DNA of 64,000 bases from the NCBI GenBank assembly GCA_016195985.1, contig JACPYP010000016.1:62001-126000 (forward strand). The letters run 5' to 3'. The position numbers were made by a program, and so were the translations under genes. Below are positions 25,956 to 35,455 of the stretch, piece by piece. Position 1 is the stretch's first letter. Each line of letters starts with the position of its first letter. This DNA comes from Acidobacteriota bacterium. Lineage in GTDB: Bacteria; Acidobacteriota; Holophagae; Holophagales; Holophagaceae. Below the pieces are notes generated by a model. It worked only from the letters and a program-made list of their open reading frames with translations, had not been told where the DNA came from and did no database searches.

Positions 25956-27319
25956 GCCTTGCCGCTCCAGTGGCCGTTGGTGAAGTCGGGGATCTTCTGC
26001 AGGCTGCCGCCACCCTTCACGCTGGCGATGGAAAGAGGGAAGGGCGCACTCCAGGCGGCCGCATCGTAGACGTTGAAATCGGGGGCGAGGCCTTCCAGCA
26101 TGCACTCCACCACGCGGTAGCACATGATGTAGTCCATGCCGCCATGGCCGCCGTTCTTGCGGGCCAGGTCGCCCACGCGCTTCCAGAGCTCATGCACGTA
26201 CTGCTCGCGGTAGGGCTTCAGGGCCTCTTCGCCCTCGATCCACGCGTGCTTCTTGGTCTTCTTGGCCACCTCGTCCAGGTAGAGCCGCTCCGGATAGTCC
26301 GCGAAGGCTCCCTTGGTGCCCTGGATCATGTTGTGGCGGGTGTAGGGGCGGGGCGACACCGTATCGTGCTGCAACAGAATGGTGCGGCCCTTCACGGTGC
26401 GCAGGATGCTGGTGTTGATGTCGCCGCAGGTGAACGTCTCCCCACGGCCCTTGAACCGGACAGCCTGGTCCTCGCTGAGGGAGGCCTCCAGGCTAGACAT
26501 GGAGACCAGGCTGTCGAGGCGGTCGCCCTGGTGGACGCCCATGTACCAACAGACGGGGCCCAGCCCGTGGGTGGGATAGAGGTTGCCGTTCTCCCGAGTG
26601 TGCCAGGCGCGGCGCCAAGTGGCCTCGCTGACGTAACGGCCTTCAGGATCCTTCTCGTTCATGACCATCCGCAGGTCGTGGATGTAGGCCGCCTCGCCGT
26701 GGGTGATGGTCCCGAAGAGCCCCTGGCGGGCCATGGCCAGCACCATCATCTCGTTGTCGCCGTAACAGCAGTTCTCCATCATCATGCAGTGCTTGCGGGT
26801 GCGCTCGCTGGTGCGCACCAGCTCCCATAGCTGGGGCAAGGTGACGCCGGCGGGAACTTCCACGCCCACGTGCTTGCCCTGGTTCATGGCGCACAGGGCC
26901 ATCTCCGTGTGCCATTCCCAGGGCGTGGCGATGAAGATGAAATCCAGATCGTCTTGCTTGCAGAGATTCTCGTAGTCTCGGGCATCCTTGGCGTAGAGGC
27001 GGGGTTCGGGCAGGCCCTTGCGGACGAAGCGCTTCTTCGTCAGCTCGATCTGCCGGGGATCGATGTCGCAGACAGCCCGGATCTCCACCTTGGGCACGTT
27101 GAGCAGGTCGCTCATGACGCTCTGGCCCCGGCGGCCCGCGCCGATGACGCCGATGCGCACCTTATCGTGCTTGGGGAAGGGCACCCCCATCATCGTTTCG
27201 AGCGCCTCCTTGGGAGGCGTGGCGCCTTGCGGTCCGCTGGCGGCGCCCAGGGTCGCCGTGGCGCCCGCCAGGGCGCTGGCCTGCAGGAAGAAACGGCGGG
27301 AGATGGCTGTCTGGCTCAT
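25952..27319 (-). CDS. GH109-like NAD-dependent glycosidase (Gfo/Idh/MocA fold), Tat-exported
   Basis: 455 aa. ATG 27319 has GAGGAAACCCG upstream. A twin-arginine leader (MSQTAISRRFFLQASALAGA) is followed by a Rossmann domain with GVIGAGRRGQSVM. The body has the features of GH109 alpha-N-acetylgalactosaminidases: KHVGVEVPAGVTLPQLWELV, HCMMMENCCYGDNEMMVL, AYIHDLR and GNLYPTHGLGPVCWYMG. GH109 enzymes bind NAD tightly and remove terminal alpha-GalNAc through an oxidation-elimination cycle. Other Gfo/Idh glycosidases share the fold, so the exact substrate is open, but the neighbouring GH20 and GH35 genes fit HexNAc-containing glycans. Its stop overlaps the start of the DUF3472-like gene. Confidence 0.85.
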   Translation of the reverse strand: MSQTAISRRFFLQASALAGATATLGAASGPQGATPPKEALETMMGVPFPKHDKVRIGVIGAGRRGQSVMSDLLNVPKVEIRAVCDIDPRQIELTKKRFVRKGLPEPRLYAKDARDYENLCKQDDLDFIFIATPWEWHTEMALCAMNQGKHVGVEVPAGVTLPQLWELVRTSERTRKHCMMMENCCYGDNEMMVLAMARQGLFGTITHGEAAYIHDLRMVMNEKDPEGRYVSEATWRRAWHTRENGNLYPTHGLGPVCWYMGVHQGDRLDSLVSMSSLEASLSEDQAVRFKGRGETFTCGDINTSILRTVKGRTILLQHDTVSPRPYTRHNMIQGTKGAFADYPERLYLDEVAKKTKKHAWIEGEEALKPYREQYVHELWKRVGDLARKNGGHGGMDYIMCYRVVECMLEGLAPDFNVYDAAAWSAPFPLSIASVKGGGSLQKIPDFTNGHWSGKA

Positions 27320-27383
27320 CGGGTTTCCTCGCACCCCGGCAACGGGGGCCTCGCCTGGCACCGGGCCGGCTTGTTTAGAATGA

Positions 27384-27413
27384 ACCCGGCGCGTCCCGAA
27401 GGGCACGCCGGGT
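27384..27413 (-). terminator. Probable intrinsic terminator after the 198-aa barrel gene
   Basis: ACCCGGCG (27384-27391) and CGCCGGGT (27406-27413) form a GC-rich stem extended by a few inner pairs. Read on the minus strand it is followed by TTCATTCT, a weak T-rich run. It separates the receptor genes from the GH109-like gene. Confidence 0.55.
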
Positions 27414-27421
27414 CCGGTTGA

Positions 27422-28018
27422 CTAGAAACGGTAGCTGGCCTGGAGGCTCAGGTAGGCCGGGCGGTAGGGACCGAACCTTTGGGCCGGATCATCACTGGGA
27501 GTGCTCTTCCACTCCGTCAGCGTGTATTTCAGACCCACGCTCCACTCGCTGTTGATGGCATAGTCCACCCCGGCACGCCAGCCCAGCTTGAGGCCTTGAT
27601 CGCCCTTCTTGCCGTTGGGCACCCCCTGCTGCTCCACCTGCCATACGTGGATGGAGGGGCCGGTGGAAAGAGACACGGGAAGGGAGGCCCAAGGTTTGTA
27701 GACCAGATCGAAGCCGGCGTTGGGACCCGTCAACTCAAAGGTGGCGCGCCCTGGGACTGGAGTGGCAGCAGGCAGTTTCTTCCAGCCACCGTAGAAAAGC
27801 ACTTCGGCGCCGAAATCTTTGGGTGCGATCTGGTAGCCGATTTCAAAACCATAGCCGCCAGAGCTCTTGTGGGTCATGTCCAGGGAATCGCCCTGCGCGA
27901 AGACCAGACCGGCGGAAAGGACAACCTGATCGGTGGAGGGGGCCGGAGCCCCGGATTGGGCGAAGGCGAAAGCACTGCCCAGGAGGCCGAGAGAGAGGGT
28001 GGTGAGCATTCTTTTCAT
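27422..28018 (-). CDS. Small outer-membrane beta-barrel protein (198 aa)
   Basis: Signal peptide MKRMLTTLSLGLLGSAFAFA, then alternating amphipathic strands ending in the barrel-type C-terminus LSLQASYRF (terminal Phe). The pattern (GYGFEIGYQI, NAGFDLVYKP, SVGLKYTLTEWKS) fits an 8-stranded OmpA/OmpW-like barrel, but no named family is certain. GAGGAG precedes the ATG. It begins 18 bases after the TonB receptor gene and so is probably in the same transcript, possibly as a small porin or receptor accessory. Confidence 0.75.
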   Translation of the reverse strand: MKRMLTTLSLGLLGSAFAFAQSGAPAPSTDQVVLSAGLVFAQGDSLDMTHKSSGGYGFEIGYQIAPKDFGAEVLFYGGWKKLPAATPVPGRATFELTGPNAGFDLVYKPWASLPVSLSTGPSIHVWQVEQQGVPNGKKGDQGLKLGWRAGVDYAINSEWSVGLKYTLTEWKSTPSDDPAQRFGPYRPAYLSLQASYRF

Positions 28019-28036
28019 GATGGATCTCCTCTGGCC

Positions 28037-31000
28037 CTAGAAACGCAAGCCGGTCTGGATGCTGATGGAGCGCAGGCCCTGACGGTAGACGTAGTTGTTG
28101 TTGGCATCCTTCGTGTAGATGCTGGTCAGGTTCTGGCCCAACTGGAAGCCGTAGGGGTTTGCGGAGGCTGTCCCGCCAAAGGGATCGCGGGCCGACTGAG
28201 CGGGCAGGGTGTATTCCGGCTGGGTGCGGTTGTTGAACAGATTGTTTACCTGGATATTGGTGAACCAGACGATGCTGCGCACGATGGGGAATTCCACGTT
28301 GTACTGCAGGTTTACATCCCAGAGATCCTGGTTCGTGTACTGGCCCGCCGAGTAGTACTGGGAAATGGTGTTGACCAGCCCGCCCAAGTTCTTGTTGGTC
28401 CCGGAGGGACCGTCGTAGTAACCCGGAATGACGGGGTAGGGAATGGTGGAAGTCAGGGCGCGGCCCATGGGGTATTTGACGGTTCCAGGGCTGCCGCTGG
28501 TGTAGCTGCCCCGGAGGGCGATGTTGGATTTCACCTTGCCGCTGGTGAGGTTGTAATTGGCATACCACTTCACGTTGTGTTCAGGGTCGCGGAGTGTGAT
28601 GGGATTGAATTCCCCCCGGGGCAGGAACGTGAGATACCAGTCGCGGAAATTGGCGGAGTTGCTGGAAGTGGCACTGGTGGACTGGACGTTGCTACGGCTG
28701 GGATTGTCCAGCGAATTGCGCACATTGCTCATGAGGCGGGCGTAGGTGTAGTTGCCGCCAAAGGTGAACTTCGACGTGAAGGGAATGGACCATTCCAGCT
28801 CCACACTCTTGTAGGTGCGTTCGGCATCCGAATCGTTCTTCAGGACGCTCTGGAAGCCCTTCTTTCCGCTGGCCGTGGTGAAGACCTGGCCAGGGAAGAA
28901 ATCGAACAGGTTTGTCCACTTGCGGTAGATGGCCGTGGCGCGCCAGTAGCCGCCGTTCTGGTACGAGCGCCGGAATCCGACCGCGACCTCGTTCGAAATG
29001 GGGGCCTTCCAGCCGGAATCCACGACGAAGCTCTGGCCGGCGAACGTCTGATCCTTCACGTAGCCGTAGTTCGCCAGGTTCAGGAACTGGGCCTTGTCCA
29101 CGAGGTAGGGTGTGGCCGAGCCCTGGTTCCAGTAGGACGTGGTGCTGTTGGCCAGACGCCCCTGGATCATGGGGTAGAAGAGGCTGCCGGGCTGCCGGGA
29201 GTGGAACTGGGCGAAGGAGGCGTTCACCAGGCGGCTCTGGTCGCCGAAGAGGTCCCACTTGTACTCGAAACGCACCGTGGGAAGGCCGTAAGAGGCGATG
29301 GTCTTCACGGAATCCGTGACCTTCAACCGGTCGTAACGCAGGCCGCCCATAACGCTGTGGTTCTGGTTCAAGGTCCAGAGGTCATTCACGTAGTAGGAAT
29401 CGGTGACCATCTTGTACGAACCGTCTTCGCTGCCAGTCAGGGTGCGGACACGGGGAATGAGGGATTCATAGCTGGACCCAACGATCGGGTTGCCGGCGTA
29501 GGAAGGATCGAGGTTGCTAAGCACTGCGTTGTAGTTGAAGACGATGTACTTGCCCGCGTAATCAGCAGGGTTCTTGGGGCCGCTGCCTGCGATGTCTCCG
29601 GCATGGAGGTCGTCAGCGATCTGGCCAGGGCCGTAGAAGGTGTACTTGGCGCCCTGGGCTTGGGTATTCCACTGGAAGGATTCCCGCTCCATGCCGACGT
29701 CGATCAGGTGCGTCCCTGACATTTCGAGGATGTGCTGGTAGTTCAGCATGCCGGATTCGGCCTTGAAGGTGTCGCCCTTGTCCGTCACGAAACCGTTGGT
29801 GTTGACCTGGGTGGGGCCGAAATCCTGGCCTTCGAGCAGGCTGTTGGCCGAATAGTTGCCGCTTCCATCGGGTGTGCCAGTGGCATAGGTGTTCAGGTAG
29901 ATGGGCGGGTTGGCGGGGCTGTAGGGATGCGGGAAGGCACGGGTGGTGCGGGCGAAGCGGCCCTCAAGGATGCCGTTGCTGCTGAGGATGCCCTTGTAGC
30001 CCAGGTTCCAGGTGCGCAGCTTGTAGGCGTCGTTGCCGCTCATGGTGTTGTTGATGACGCCGTAGGTGGAGATGTAGTCCTGGTCGTCCTGGGTGTAGTT
30101 CCACTCCAGGCTGTGGTCAGGGGTGATCTGGCCGAAAAGCACGAACTGGTTGTAGGTGCGCTTGATGGTGTCCGGCGTGTAGACGCCCGAAGCCCACAGG
30201 TTGGAGCGGCGGACGACATTCCCGTTGGCCTGGTCGCGGTAGAAGATGCCGTTGGGGTCCGAGGGCTGCGAGGGGTTGTTCTGCAGCGTGGGGAACCAGT
30301 TCGGCGAATACTGGGTGGGAGTGATGATGCCGCCGTAGGCGAAGGTGATGTGATCCTTCCAGATGGGTCCCTTGATGGTGTATTCGTACTTCACGGTCAT
30401 GCTGTCGCTGGCCTGGTTGTACTGGTTCACGGACCCATCGCGGTTGGCGTAGGGAAGGTCGTTGGCTTGCCAGAAGGGGCGGGAGAAGTTGAGGCGCACC
30501 GAGCCCTGGAACGTGTTCGATCCCTTGGTGGTCACCACGGAGACGATGCCGCCGTCGGAGTTGCCGTAACGGGCATTCAAGGGGCTCTGGATGACCGCCA
30601 TGGAATCCACCATGTCGGCGATGGTGCCCCGGTCCAGCAGGTAGCCGCCGCCTTCTTCGGTGAGGGTCACGCCGTTGATGAGGGTTTTCGTGCCGTGGCC
30701 AGAGCCACCGCGGATCTTCAGGACGCCCTGGTCGCCCAGGTCGCTGCCAGAGAGACCGGGCGTCATGGAGCCGAGCATCTTGAGCATGTTGTCGGTGTCG
30801 TTGTTGCCGAGCTGGTTCAGCGACTCCATGGGGAAATTGGACTGGGTGACCGTGTCGGTCTTGTCCACCTGGGTGGAGGCGCTCACCACTTCCACCACGG
30901 CGCTTTGGACCTTCTCCACATCCTTGATGGATTTGAGGGAAAGGTCGAAGCGGGAGGTCTGGCCGGCCAGCACGCGGAAGGAGCCCTTGGCGCCCACGAA

Positions 31001-31252
31001 TTCAGGGGCGTCCGACGAAATGGAATACTCGCCGTTGGGCAGCAGCGCGATGCGGTAGTGGCCGCTGGCGTCGGTGCGGGTGCTGCGTTCGCCGAGCAGA
31101 GTCGGGGAGGAAATCTGGACGCGGGCGCCGGCGATGGGTGCGCCGGCCTTGTCGGTGACGCGGCCGGTGATGGTGCCCGTGGTCTCCTGGGCCATGAGGG
31201 ACGTGGCCGCCAGACAAAGGGCAAGGGTCGAGAGTTTGGTTGGGAAGCTCAT
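28037..31252 (-). CDS. TonB-dependent receptor with carboxypeptidase-regulatory domain
   Basis: 1071 aa outer-membrane active transporter of the Oar/SusC-like type common in Acidobacteriota. After the signal peptide (MSFPTKLSTLALCLAATSLM) comes a CarboxypepD_reg-like domain (about 25-105; TGRVTDKAGAPIAGARVQIS), then the plug (about 120-240; QGVLKIRGGSGHGTKTLING, NARYGNSDGGIVSVVTTKGS) and a large barrel ending in ISIQTGLRF. It lies between two other outer-membrane protein genes, directly divergent from the sugar-activation genes, so import of oligosaccharides released by the GH109/GH20/GH35 enzymes is the likely job. GGAG is present before the ATG. Confidence 0.92.
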   Translation of the reverse strand: MSFPTKLSTLALCLAATSLMAQETTGTITGRVTDKAGAPIAGARVQISSPTLLGERSTRTDASGHYRIALLPNGEYSISSDAPEFVGAKGSFRVLAGQTSRFDLSLKSIKDVEKVQSAVVEVVSASTQVDKTDTVTQSNFPMESLNQLGNNDTDNMLKMLGSMTPGLSGSDLGDQGVLKIRGGSGHGTKTLINGVTLTEEGGGYLLDRGTIADMVDSMAVIQSPLNARYGNSDGGIVSVVTTKGSNTFQGSVRLNFSRPFWQANDLPYANRDGSVNQYNQASDSMTVKYEYTIKGPIWKDHITFAYGGIITPTQYSPNWFPTLQNNPSQPSDPNGIFYRDQANGNVVRRSNLWASGVYTPDTIKRTYNQFVLFGQITPDHSLEWNYTQDDQDYISTYGVINNTMSGNDAYKLRTWNLGYKGILSSNGILEGRFARTTRAFPHPYSPANPPIYLNTYATGTPDGSGNYSANSLLEGQDFGPTQVNTNGFVTDKGDTFKAESGMLNYQHILEMSGTHLIDVGMERESFQWNTQAQGAKYTFYGPGQIADDLHAGDIAGSGPKNPADYAGKYIVFNYNAVLSNLDPSYAGNPIVGSSYESLIPRVRTLTGSEDGSYKMVTDSYYVNDLWTLNQNHSVMGGLRYDRLKVTDSVKTIASYGLPTVRFEYKWDLFGDQSRLVNASFAQFHSRQPGSLFYPMIQGRLANSTTSYWNQGSATPYLVDKAQFLNLANYGYVKDQTFAGQSFVVDSGWKAPISNEVAVGFRRSYQNGGYWRATAIYRKWTNLFDFFPGQVFTTASGKKGFQSVLKNDSDAERTYKSVELEWSIPFTSKFTFGGNYTYARLMSNVRNSLDNPSRSNVQSTSATSSNSANFRDWYLTFLPRGEFNPITLRDPEHNVKWYANYNLTSGKVKSNIALRGSYTSGSPGTVKYPMGRALTSTIPYPVIPGYYDGPSGTNKNLGGLVNTISQYYSAGQYTNQDLWDVNLQYNVEFPIVRSIVWFTNIQVNNLFNNRTQPEYTLPAQSARDPFGGTASANPYGFQLGQNLTSIYTKDANNNYVYRQGLRSISIQTGLRF

Positions 31253-31286
31253 CGAAAAGTCTCCAGATGGGTTGGGATGCGAGGGA

Positions 31287-32075
31287 TCACAGCTTCAGGG
31301 CGAGGCTGAAGTCGACGATGAAGCCCCGGATCGTGGAGCTGTCCGTGGTGGCTGCCCTGCCGGTGTACGTGGTCGCGCGGTAGTCGAAATGCTTCATGCC
31401 GACGTTGCGGAGGTTCACTTCCAGGGCGAAGTCCTCGCTGAGCTGCTGGCGGAGGCCGATGTAGAAGCCCGGCGTCAGGGAGGTGCCCTTGGAGACGGTG
31501 GCGAAGCCTTCGTAGTACTTGCGGCCCAGGCTGTCCAGCACCTGGGTGGGGGCGCTACCCACGTTCACCATGGGGCGCAGGGTGCCCGTGAATTCAGAGG
31601 AGGTCTTGTAGGCGTCGAGGCTCAGACCGGCCTGCCAAGTGAGCCCTTCGTTCCAGGACAGGGGCGCGGCATACCCGCCCTTGAGGGAGAAACCCTGGGA
31701 GGACTCCTTGCGCAGGTCGAGAGACTCGTTGGGGCGCAGGAAATAGGCATTGTGGGTGGTCGGATCAGAGGTGCCCAGGCCCGTTCCGGCGGGGGCGTAG
31801 ACGGCGCTGCCGAAGGGCGTGGCGTCATGGGCCTGTCCGGGGAAGAGGTCGAAAGACAGTTCGCCGGTGATGAAGCCCTGGCCGAAGGGACGCCGGGCGG
31901 CCACGGCAAAGCCGAGGGCCTTGTTGTCCTGGTGGTCCTTCTGGAGATCGCCGGACTTCAGCCCAGCCCGGATCTTCAGCTCGTAGGCCTGTTCCTGGCC
32001 AGCGGCGGCCAGGGTCGAGCCGGCCATTGCCGCGAGCAGCAGCAACGTCCGGTGGAGCGTGCGTCGGTCTTTCAT
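31287..32075 (-). CDS. Outer-membrane beta-barrel protein (262 aa), first gene of the receptor unit
   Basis: ATG 32075 (MKDRRTLHRTLLLLAAMAGS) follows GGAGGACCACCCC. A signal peptide with cleavage near AAAG-Q leads into repeated amphipathic strands (YELKIRAGLKSGDL, GFAVAARRPFGQGFITGELS, GFSLKGGYAAPLSW, IGLRQQLSEDFALEVNLRN) and a barrel-like C-terminus FSLALKL. It starts 35 bases before the TonB receptor. No named family is recognised. A porin or TonB-receptor partner is a reasonable guess from context. Confidence 0.72.
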   Translation of the reverse strand: MKDRRTLHRTLLLLAAMAGSTLAAAGQEQAYELKIRAGLKSGDLQKDHQDNKALGFAVAARRPFGQGFITGELSFDLFPGQAHDATPFGSAVYAPAGTGLGTSDPTTHNAYFLRPNESLDLRKESSQGFSLKGGYAAPLSWNEGLTWQAGLSLDAYKTSSEFTGTLRPMVNVGSAPTQVLDSLGRKYYEGFATVSKGTSLTPGFYIGLRQQLSEDFALEVNLRNVGMKHFDYRATTYTGRAATTDSSTIRGFIVDFSLALKL

Positions 32076-32438
32076 GGGGTGGTCCTCCGATGGAATGGGG
32101 GTTGGGGACTGCAGGGCTTTCGGTCTGCCGGGCTGGCCCGGCGGGCTTGTGAAATCAGAAGGATGTTTCGAGGGCATGTTTCTTTCGCTTCCCCGGATAA
32201 TTTTTTGAGTAAACAAAAGAATTGCACGGGCGCCGAATTTTCCGTAGCGTATGAAGGCTGGCCAGTGGGGTCAAGCGGAATGTTGCGGTTTTGTAAAAAT
32301 AGTTCGACTGCTCATTAAAAACATTTGGGTTAGCCGCCAGGCCTGGAACGGGCTGGCACCCTGGAGCGATCAGCCAGTCCGCTCTCTGCGCAGGTCCCGT
32401 GCTTGCCCACCTGTAAGTCGATCCGTCTTGGAGGTTTC
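32076..32438. promoter_or_regulatory. Divergent control region of the glycan locus
   Basis: A 363-base gap between the leftward outer-membrane genes and the rightward sugar-activation genes. The part 32185-32335 is clearly richer in A/T than the flanks. A leftward promoter is listed separately. Rightward only a weak match is visible: TTGTAA, 17 bases, ATTAAA, near 32293-32321. No clear ROK palindrome was found by eye. Confidence 0.5.
32246..32274 (-). promoter_or_regulatory. Sigma70-like promoter for the receptor unit
   Basis: On the minus strand TTGACC (32274-32269) and TACGCT (32251-32246) are separated by 17 bases. This places transcription start about 160 bases before the first barrel gene's ATG, a long leader in which further control is possible. 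Confidence 0.45.
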
Positions 32439-33368
32439 ATGCGAGTCCTGGTCACCGGCGGAGCCGGTTTCATCGGCAGCCATGCGGCGGACCGGTGCCT
32501 GTCGGATGGGCACCAGGTGGCGGTCCTGGACAACCTCAGGAGCGGCTCCCGGAGCCAGGTGGATCCCCGCGCGGAATTCCTGGAGCTGGACACCCGCGAC
32601 TCCCGCCTGGAAAGCGCCATCGCGGGCTTCCGCCCAGAGGCCATCCTCCACTTCGCCGCCCAGATCGACGTGCGCGTCAGCTGCAAGGATCCGATCTTCG
32701 ACGCGGAGGAGAACATTCTCGCCACCCTGCGGCTGGTGGAGGCGGGCCTCGCCAACGGCCTGAAGCACTTCGTCTTCGCCAGCAGCGGCGGGGCCATCTA
32801 CGGCGAGGCCGCGGGGCCCCAATCGGAGGGCCATCCCGAGGTGCCCATCAACCCCTACGGCGTGGCGAAGCTGGCCGTGGACAAGTATCTCCACGCCTAC
32901 GCCGTGCAGCGGGGGCTGGCCAGCTGCAGCCTGCGTTTCTCCAACGTCTACGGCCCCCGCCAGGGCGCGAAGGGCGAGGCGGGCGTCATCGCCGTGTTCT
33001 GCAAGCGGCTGCGCGACGGGCTTGCTCCCATGGTGAATGGCGACGGCCTGCAGACCCGTGATTTCGTCTATGCGCCGGATCTCGCGGAGGCCGCCTCCCT
33101 GGTGCTGGCGCAGCGGGCCACGGGCGTCTACAACCTTTCCACGGGGCGGGAAACCTCCATCCTCGATGTGGCCCGGGCCCTCTGCCTGCACGCCGGCGTG
33201 GATCCCGCGGGCATCCAGCACGCGCCGGCCATCGCGGGCGAGCAGCGGCGGTCCGTGTTGGACGCGTCCAAGGCCGGGCGGAAGCTGGGCTGGAAGCCGG
33301 CGACGCCGCTTTCCGCCGGAATGGGCGGTACCTATCGCTGGTTCGAGCAGAACAGGGAGGTCCAATGA
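32439..33368 (+). CDS. UDP-sugar 4-epimerase, GalE-like
   Basis: 309 aa short-chain epimerase/dehydratase. ATG 32439 has TTGGAGG upstream; the protein opens MRVLVTGGAGFIGSHAADRC, the NAD-binding GxxGxxG. Catalytic Ser region FASSGGAIYGEA and the YxxxK motif YGVAKLAVDKYL identify an extended SDR that interconverts UDP-glucose/galactose or UDP-GlcNAc/GalNAc. It is coupled (ATGA) to a nucleotidyltransferase and then a NahK-like kinase, an order that fits conversion of UDP-GalNAc to UDP-GlcNAc. Whether it accepts N-acetylated sugars cannot be read here. Confidence 0.85.
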   Translation: MRVLVTGGAGFIGSHAADRCLSDGHQVAVLDNLRSGSRSQVDPRAEFLELDTRDSRLESAIAGFRPEAILHFAAQIDVRVSCKDPIFDAEENILATLRLVEAGLANGLKHFVFASSGGAIYGEAAGPQSEGHPEVPINPYGVAKLAVDKYLHAYAVQRGLASCSLRFSNVYGPRQGAKGEAGVIAVFCKRLRDGLAPMVNGDGLQTRDFVYAPDLAEAASLVLAQRATGVYNLSTGRETSILDVARALCLHAGVDPAGIQHAPAIAGEQRRSVLDASKAGRKLGWKPATPLSAGMGGTYRWFEQNREVQ

Positions 33369-34291
33369 CGCCGGAACTGGTGGTCATGGCCGCGGGCATG
33401 GGCAGCCGCTTCGGCGGCCTCAAGCAGTTGGAACCCGTGGGACCCGACGGCGAAACCGTCATGGACTACGCCCTCTACGACGCCCGCCGCGCGGGAGTGA
33501 AGCGGGTCGTCTTCGTCATCCGCAAAGACATCGAAGCCGCCTTCCGGGCCCAGGTGGGGCAGCGCTACGAGCGGTGGATGGAGGTGGCCTACGCGTTTCA
33601 GGAGATGGAGGATCTGCCGGAGGGGTGCGGGGTGCCCGAGGGGCGCGCCAAGCCCTGGGGCACCGGCCACGCGGTGCTGGCGGCCCGGGATGCCGTGAAG
33701 GCGCCCTTCCTGGTGATCAACGCCGACGATTTCTACGGAGCGGAGGCCTTCCACAGCCTCGTCCGCTGGCTGTCCCAGCCCGCGGATGGAGAGGCTTGCG
33801 ACTTCGCCATGGTGGCCTTCCGCCTGGAGAACACCCTGTCGGAAAATGGTTCGGTGGCCCGGGGCCTTTGCGAGGTCACTTCCGGCGGGCGGCTTTCCCG
33901 GGTGGTGGAGCATGTGGGGCTCCGGCGGAATCCCGGCGGCGCCGGTGCCGTGGAGGAGGGACCCGACGGCGCCCTGGTCCACTTCAGCGGCCAGGAGCCC
34001 GTATCCATGAACTTCTGGGGCTTCCGGCCCGCCTTCTTTCCGGAGCTGGGGCGCCGCTTCCGGACCTTCCTGGAAGCCTGGGGAGAGCATCCCAAGGCGG
34101 AGTACTTCCTGCCCTCGGTGGTTGATCAGATGATCCAGGAAGGGCAGGCTCAGGTGACGGTCCTGAACACGCCGGATCCCTGGTTCGGCGTCACCTACAA
34201 GGAAGACAAGGCGCTGGTCCAGCAAAGGATCCAGGCCCTCATCGACGCGGGCGCCTATCCCGCCAGCCTCTGGAATGACCATGACCGCTGA
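33365..34291 (+). CDS. Sugar-1-phosphate nucleotidyltransferase
   Basis: 308 aa NTP-transferase fold. The N-terminus MTPELVVMAAGMGSRFGGLK has the nucleotide-binding LxAAGxGSR-type motif; GTGHAVLAARDAV and VINADDFYG (metal-binding Asp) follow, with SMNFWGFRPAF later. The family is seen next to NahK-like kinases in other bacteria, where it is thought to make UDP-HexNAc from HexNAc-1-phosphate. The ATG overlaps the epimerase stop and has GGAGG before it; the end overlaps the kinase start by 17 bases. Substrate specificity (GlcNAc-1-P, GalNAc-1-P or Gal-1-P) is inferred from context only. Confidence 0.8.
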   Translation: MTPELVVMAAGMGSRFGGLKQLEPVGPDGETVMDYALYDARRAGVKRVVFVIRKDIEAAFRAQVGQRYERWMEVAYAFQEMEDLPEGCGVPEGRAKPWGTGHAVLAARDAVKAPFLVINADDFYGAEAFHSLVRWLSQPADGEACDFAMVAFRLENTLSENGSVARGLCEVTSGGRLSRVVEHVGLRRNPGGAGAVEEGPDGALVHFSGQEPVSMNFWGFRPAFFPELGRRFRTFLEAWGEHPKAEYFLPSVVDQMIQEGQAQVTVLNTPDPWFGVTYKEDKALVQQRIQALIDAGAYPASLWNDHDR

Positions 34292-35390
34292 CCGGAACCT
34301 TCCTCTCGAAGCCGCCCGCCGCTTCCTGCTGCAGGGCGACGTGCTCTTCGCCGAGCCCTACGGCACCGGCCACATCAACCACACTTACGCCGTGACCTGC
34401 GACCAGGCCGGTGAACCCGTCCGTTACCTCCTCCAGCGCCTGAACACCAACGTCTTCAAGACGCCCCACGGGCTCATGAAGAACATCCAGGAGGTGACCG
34501 GGCACATCCGCGCCAAGCTGGAATCGCGGGACCTGCCTTTCACCCGCCGGGTCTTGACGCTGCTGCCGGTGCGGGAGACCGGCGCGTGTTTTCTGGATGA
34601 TCCCGAACTGGGCTTCTGGCGCTGCTACCTCTTCATCGAGGGTGCCCGCACCTATGACGTGGTGGAGCACAGCGGACAGGCCTTCGAGGCGGCCAGGGCC
34701 TTTGGCGCCTTCCAGAGCCTGCTGGCGGACTACCGGGGGCCGGCCCTCCAGGAGACCATTCCCGACTTCCACCACACGCCCCGGCGCCTGGAGGCATTGA
34801 AGGCCGCCGTGGCCGAGGATCCCCTCGGGCGGGCCAGGGACTGCGAGGCCGACATCCTTTTCGCCCTGGAGCGCGCGCCGCTGGCGCGGCGCCTGGTGGA
34901 CCTCCAGGCCCAGGGGGCCATTCCCACCCGCATCACGCACAACGACACCAAGCTGAACAACGTGATGCTGGATGACGCCACGGGCGCTGGCGTTTGCGTC
35001 ATCGACCTGGACACAGTGATGCCTGGCCTTTCTCTGTGTGATTTCGGAGACATGGTGCGCACCGCCTGCAACCCGCTGGCGGAGGACGACGCGGACACGC
35101 AGAGGATGGTGGCCCGGGGCGACATGTTCGAGGCCCTGGCCTGCGGCTACCTGGAGGGCACTGAAGGCTCCCTGCTGCCCGTGGAGCGCGAGCATCTGGT
35201 GGTGGCGGGCGAGCTGCTCACCTACGAATGCGGCATCCGCTTCCTCACGGATTTCCTGCTGGGCGACACCTACTTCCGCACCCATCGCGCAGGCCAGAAT
35301 CTGGACCGCGCCCGCAACCAGTTCGCGCTGGTCCGCAGCCTTGAACTACAGGAGAACACCTTCATGAACCGCGTCAGGCATCTCGTCTGA
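34275..35390 (+). CDS. NahK-like sugar 1-kinase (aminoglycoside phosphotransferase fold)
   Basis: 371 aa. The fold is recognisable from FAEPYGTGHINHTYAV (nucleotide loop), YLLQRLNTNVFKTPHGLMKN, the catalytic loop ITHNDTKLNNVMLDD and the metal Asp in VCVIDLDTVMPG. It closely follows the pattern of N-acetylhexosamine 1-kinase, which phosphorylates GlcNAc or GalNAc at C1 with ATP. Together with the preceding nucleotidyltransferase and epimerase it would turn free HexNAc into UDP-HexNAc without the usual GlcNAc-6-P route. ATG 34275 or 34281 may be used; both lie inside the end of the previous gene, implying coupling. Confidence 0.85.
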   Translation: MTMTADRNLPLEAARRFLLQGDVLFAEPYGTGHINHTYAVTCDQAGEPVRYLLQRLNTNVFKTPHGLMKNIQEVTGHIRAKLESRDLPFTRRVLTLLPVRETGACFLDDPELGFWRCYLFIEGARTYDVVEHSGQAFEAARAFGAFQSLLADYRGPALQETIPDFHHTPRRLEALKAAVAEDPLGRARDCEADILFALERAPLARRLVDLQAQGAIPTRITHNDTKLNNVMLDDATGAGVCVIDLDTVMPGLSLCDFGDMVRTACNPLAEDDADTQRMVARGDMFEALACGYLEGTEGSLLPVEREHLVVAGELLTYECGIRFLTDFLLGDTYFRTHRAGQNLDRARNQFALVRSLELQENTFMNRVRHLV

Positions 35391-35455
35391 AGGCCGGTTC
35401 CTCTGCCATCGTCAGATGGCGGCCGCTCGTCTGGCCGCCCACCCGAGGGACGGCG